NCBI GenBank assembly: GCA_038400315.1
Contig: CP151667.1
Location: 4,165,174-4,229,173, forward strand
Reading direction: 5' to 3'
DNA: 64,000 nucleotides
DNA from: Isosphaeraceae bacterium EP7
GTDB taxonomy: Bacteria > Planctomycetota > Planctomycetia > Isosphaerales > Isosphaeraceae
Shown here: in pieces, positions 61,315 through 64,000 of the stretch
How positions within the stretch are numbered: the first letter of the stretch is position 1
How the letters are laid out: each line of letters begins with the position of its first letter
The notes under the pieces: model-generated
The model's database searches: none
Seen by the model: only the letters and a program-made list of their open reading frames with translations
What the model was told of the DNA's origin: nothing
Translations under genes and position numbers: made by a program

Positions 61315-64000
61315 TCAGGGTGCGGCGTCATACAGCACGAAACAGGCCCAATGAACCGGATCCTGGAACTCGGGATTGCGTGCAACCAGCCTGCGGGCGG
61401 CCTCCAGGGCGCGGGCGGGCGAATCGCCGCGGGCCACCCCACGATGGAATTCAGACAGCAGGATGGCCGACGATTCGGTCGGCGGATCCCAGAGGCTTAG
61501 CAAGACGGTCGAGGCTCCGGCCGAGAGACCGGCCCGCGCCAGGTCGCGGAGCGCCGCGGGTGTCACCGCACCCCGGTCGTCGGGGTCGCCGACCGCCATC
61601 GCCAGCACCTCGGCGGAGAGCGGGACCCTCAGCAGGTCGCCCGCCGAGACCCGGCCGTCGACGCGGCAAGGGGGGGGATCGCCGGGCCTGAGCAGCAACT
61701 CGGGCTCGCCCGACGGCGTGCGCGACGGGTCGAGCACGGCCAGGGCCGAGACCTGGATCGACCGGGCGTGCGCCACTTCGGAACTCAGGAGCCGGCGAGG
61801 GCCCGCGTCCGGGCCGGCGTGCAGGACGACGGGGCGTGTCAGCGCGCGGATCACCTCGGCGAGCTCGGCATGGATGAACGGGTCGGCCCAACCTCGCCGG
61901 GACAGGCCTCGGGGAGTGTCCTCGGGGCTGGCGACGATGAGCAGTCCCGTGCCGCGCGGCGGGTGCTCGGCCCGCTGCCTGCGGATCAGGGTCAGCGAGG
62001 GGGCATACCTCAGCCCGAACCGCTCGCCGAGCGGCCGGTCGCGGCCGATGACCTCGAAGGCGACGGCCGACGTCGCGTCGCCGGGGACGATCAGGAGCCG
62101 TTCAACGCCATTGAAGGCGGGACCGAAGGGGCGGATCAGGACGTCGTCGAGGAACGTCCCCCAGTCCTGGGCCTGCGGCGGGGGGGGCATGCCCGAGGGG
62201 GTGCTGGGCCGATCCGGCTCGGGCAGGAGTCCGATCAGGGCGTCGGCCCGGCCTGGCTCGGAGACGCGTAGGCCTCGCCCGGAATCGCCCAGCTCCGAGC
62301 GCCAGGCCTCGACCGCCCTGCGCAGGAGGGTCCGCGTGACCGGCACGCGCCTGGCCTCGACCCCCAGGCCCGGCCGGATCAGGAAGCCGACGAGCGACTC
62401 GGGGCCGGCAGCCGCATAGACCAGCACCGCCTCGCCGGTGCGGAGCTTGAGCCCCTCGACGTCGACCCCCTTCGCCGGCCCTTCGAGGTCGAGTCGGGCG
62501 CCGTCGGCTTCGATCCCGGCAGGGGGTTCCTCGGCCTCAGTTTCCCCGCCCAGCCAGGCGACGAGCCGCCGCTCGGCCTGCGGGCGGCCCGACTCGGGCA
62601 GGAACGCCATCGAGGCCGAGGCGAGTGAACGGCCGACTCGATCGCCCCATCGTCGTCGGTCGGCGCGGTCGAGCGCGGCGAGGGCTTCCTCGGGCCTGCC
62701 GGTGGCGAGCTTGCAGCGTGCGGTCCCTCGGGCAATCCGGCCGTCGGCCCCGAGGATCGGCCGCGAGGCCTCGCCGCCGGTCCCCTTCAGGGCGCGGTCC
62801 GCCAGCCGCCGCCTCAGGTCCGAGAGCAGGTCGGCCGCCGCGTCGGGCTGCCCGGCGCGTTCCAGGATCTCGGCGCGTTCCAGGTCGGCCTCGGCCGCGA
62901 GCCAGGGGCGCCCCGCGGACCGGTGCGCGGCGGCGATCCCGTCCAGCTCGTTAAGTACGCGGGACAGCTCAGGGACCTGTGAGGGGTCGGTCGCCTTGCC
63001 GACTTCCTCGGCCGCCAGCCGCCTGGCCCTGATGTGAGGGGCGACCGCCGCGTGCCAGGGCCCCGCGTCCGCGAGATGGCCGGCACGTGCCAGGAAGGTT
63101 GCCCGCCGGAGATCCCAGGCGGGCTCATCGGCGAGCGAGACTCCGGCGAGGTCGACCCCGTCTCGCCAGCGACCCAGGGCTGCCAGCGCAGTCAGCCTTC
63201 CCAGGGCCGCCTCGCGCCAGAGGCCAGGGCGGCCGGCCCGGTCGACCCTCGCCAGGACCCGGGCGTCGGCCGCCTCGGCGGTCGGCCAGTCCTCGCGGCC
63301 AGCGGCCAGCGCCGCGACAATCCGGTCCAGCTCCGGGACCATCCGCAGGACCGGGTCGGACCGGATCGACGGGCCGAGGGTCGCCACGACCGGGCCGGCC
63401 GGCCCCCCCTCGCCCTCGACCGACGCGATCCAGCCGCCCAGGGCCTCGGACAGGACACGGAGCCGGGGCATCGGCGGGCTCGATCGAGATGCCAACTCGG
63501 CGGCCAGCCGCGCGTGGTCGCGGGCCTCGGCCGCGTCGATCCCGTCGCCCCCATCCAGGCCGGGGGCCAGCTCGACGGCGAGCCAGAATTCCATCTCGGC
63601 CTGGCGGTCGAGCCGCTCGCGCCGGCCGAATGCCGCCGAGGCCCGGCGGACCGACTCCACGACCGTCGCGGTCGGGCGCCCTTGCCGCCGCTCGATCGTC
63701 GCCCTCAGCGTCAGGACCTCGGCCGCAGCCAGCGGTGTCATGCCCGGGTCCGCCTCCAGGTGGAGGAGCGGCCCGGACAGGTCGTCGCCCTCGCCCCGGT
63801 CGACCCGGTCGACGAGCGACTCGTATCGGGCCGCCAGCGCCGTGGGCAGGTCGAGCTCAGCCGAAGATCCGCGGCGCCGGTAGAGGCGACGGTCGGGCTG
63901 GAAGGCCAGGTCGGCGGCATCTTCCAGTGACCAGGAAACAGCCCGCCGGAGCGCCGATGCCGTCGGAATCAGCTCGATCCGCCCCGACGCCCTGGCCAGA
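61315..64000 (-). CDS. CHAT-fold protein, truncated by window edge
   Basis: The open frame runs from the stop at 61315 to the end of the window with no interruption, at least 895 residues, so its N-terminus is outside. The left part is Ala/Arg-rich and TPR-like helical. The last 300 residues have the CHAT layout: LLIVPGDATSAVAFEVIG, then LRYAPSLTLIRRQR. The C-terminal core is STVLLSLWDPPTESSAILLSEFHRGVARGDSPARALEAARRLVARNP with HWACFVLYD at the end. In active CHAT proteases a His and a downstream Cys in an LSAC-type motif form the catalytic dyad. Here the equivalent segment reads LSAEVLAMAVGDPDDRG, with no cysteine, so the domain is probably inactive or uses another residue. Confidence 0.8.
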   Translation of the reverse strand, partial: LARASGRIELIPTASALRRAVSWSLEDAADLAFQPDRRLYRRRGSSAELDLPTALAARYESLVDRVDRGEGDDLSGPLLHLEADPGMTPLAAAEVLTLRATIERRQGRPTATVVESVRRASAAFGRRERLDRQAEMEFWLAVELAPGLDGGDGIDAAEARDHARLAAELASRSSPPMPRLRVLSEALGGWIASVEGEGGPAGPVVATLGPSIRSDPVLRMVPELDRIVAALAAGREDWPTAEAADARVLARVDRAGRPGLWREAALGRLTALAALGRWRDGVDLAGVSLADEPAWDLRRATFLARAGHLADAGPWHAAVAPHIRARRLAAEEVGKATDPSQVPELSRVLNELDGIAAAHRSAGRPWLAAEADLERAEILERAGQPDAAADLLSDLRRRLADRALKGTGGEASRPILGADGRIARGTARCKLATGRPEEALAALDRADRRRWGDRVGRSLASASMAFLPESGRPQAERRLVAWLGGETEAEEPPAGIEADGARLDLEGPAKGVDVEGLKLRTGEAVLVYAAAGPESLVGFLIRPGLGVEARRVPVTRTLLRRAVEAWRSELGDSGRGLRVSEPGRADALIGLLPEPDRPSTPSGMPPPPQAQDWGTFLDDVLIRPFGPAFNGVERLLIVPGDATSAVAFEVIGRDRPLGERFGLRYAPSLTLIRRQRAEHPPRGTGLLIVASPEDTPRGLSRRGWADPFIHAELAEVIRALTRPVVLHAGPDAGPRRLLSSEVAHARSIQVSALAVLDPSRTPSGEPELLLRPGDPPPCRVDGRVSAGDLLRVPLSAEVLAMAVGDPDDRGAVTPAALRDLARAGLSAGASTVLLSLWDPPTESSAILLSEFHRGVARGDSPARALEAARRLVARNPEFQDPVHWACFVLYDAAP

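Overview
This 64 kb window is GC-rich, densely coding bacterial chromosome. It carries gene families typical of Planctomycetes: a DUF1080 secreted protein, an NPCBM-domain protein, a MoxR/DUF58/BatA/VWA/DUF4175-like cluster, a Tat-exported terpene-cyclase-fold protein and many small secreted proteins of unknown function. An Isosphaeraceae-like planctomycete fits best; this is inferred from gene content, not from a marker gene. I see no prophage, insertion sequence, integrase, CRISPR array or rRNA.

Layout. (1) 1-4,239, minus strand: a small membrane protein, an FAD-dependent oxidoreductase, a rhomboid protease, a TIM-barrel sugar isomerase-like protein and the start of a family 2 glycosyltransferase. 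(2) 4,491-13,350, plus strand: a complex I locus in the order nuoBCD (one fused gene), nuoI, a deaminase, an 89-aa ORF, nuoA, nuoH, nuoJ, nuoK, nuoN. nuoE, nuoF, nuoG, nuoL and nuoM are absent. (3) 13,437-15,520: a possible HEPN protein, a hairpin-rich gap, a single-domain response regulator, a charged protein, a bidirectional terminator, tRNA-Ile(GAT) on minus and tRNA-Phe(GAA) on plus. (4) 15,640-35,988, minus strand: twelve co-directional genes, many overlapping or nearly touching. They start with a PQQ-like beta-propeller protein and run through a SIMPL protein, a terpene-cyclase-fold protein, MoxR ATPase, DUF58, two VWA membrane proteins and a DUF4175-like protein, ending with four exported proteins. 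One of these has a perfect 20-copy 15-bp tandem repeat. (5) 36,293-43,691: DUF1080 protein, Nudix hydrolase, FabI, a GT39-like membrane glycosyltransferase, an exported unknown, PxpB, and a receiver-histidine kinase protein. (6) 43,701-51,103: a CLCA-like metalloprotease/VWA protein of 1,186 aa flanked by two Ala/Gln/Pro/Tyr-repeat exported proteins, plus a PKD-like exported protein. (7) 51,299-54,341: PxpA, PxpC and a lipoprotein. (8) 54,358-58,804, minus strand: a MacAB/Lol-like adaptor, ATPase and two permeases behind a recognisable promoter. (9) 59,035-64,000, minus strand: a second TIM-barrel protein, ribonuclease D and a CHAT-fold protein that runs off the window.

Two blocks look like functional units. 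The nuo genes supply most of the quinone-side arm and part of the membrane arm of complex I; the missing subunits must be elsewhere or dispensed with. The MoxR-centred block resembles known MoxR/VWA modules, in which the ATPase is thought to act with VWA proteins on envelope targets. Here it is extended by a long tail of exported unknown proteins and is the best candidate for a little-described system.
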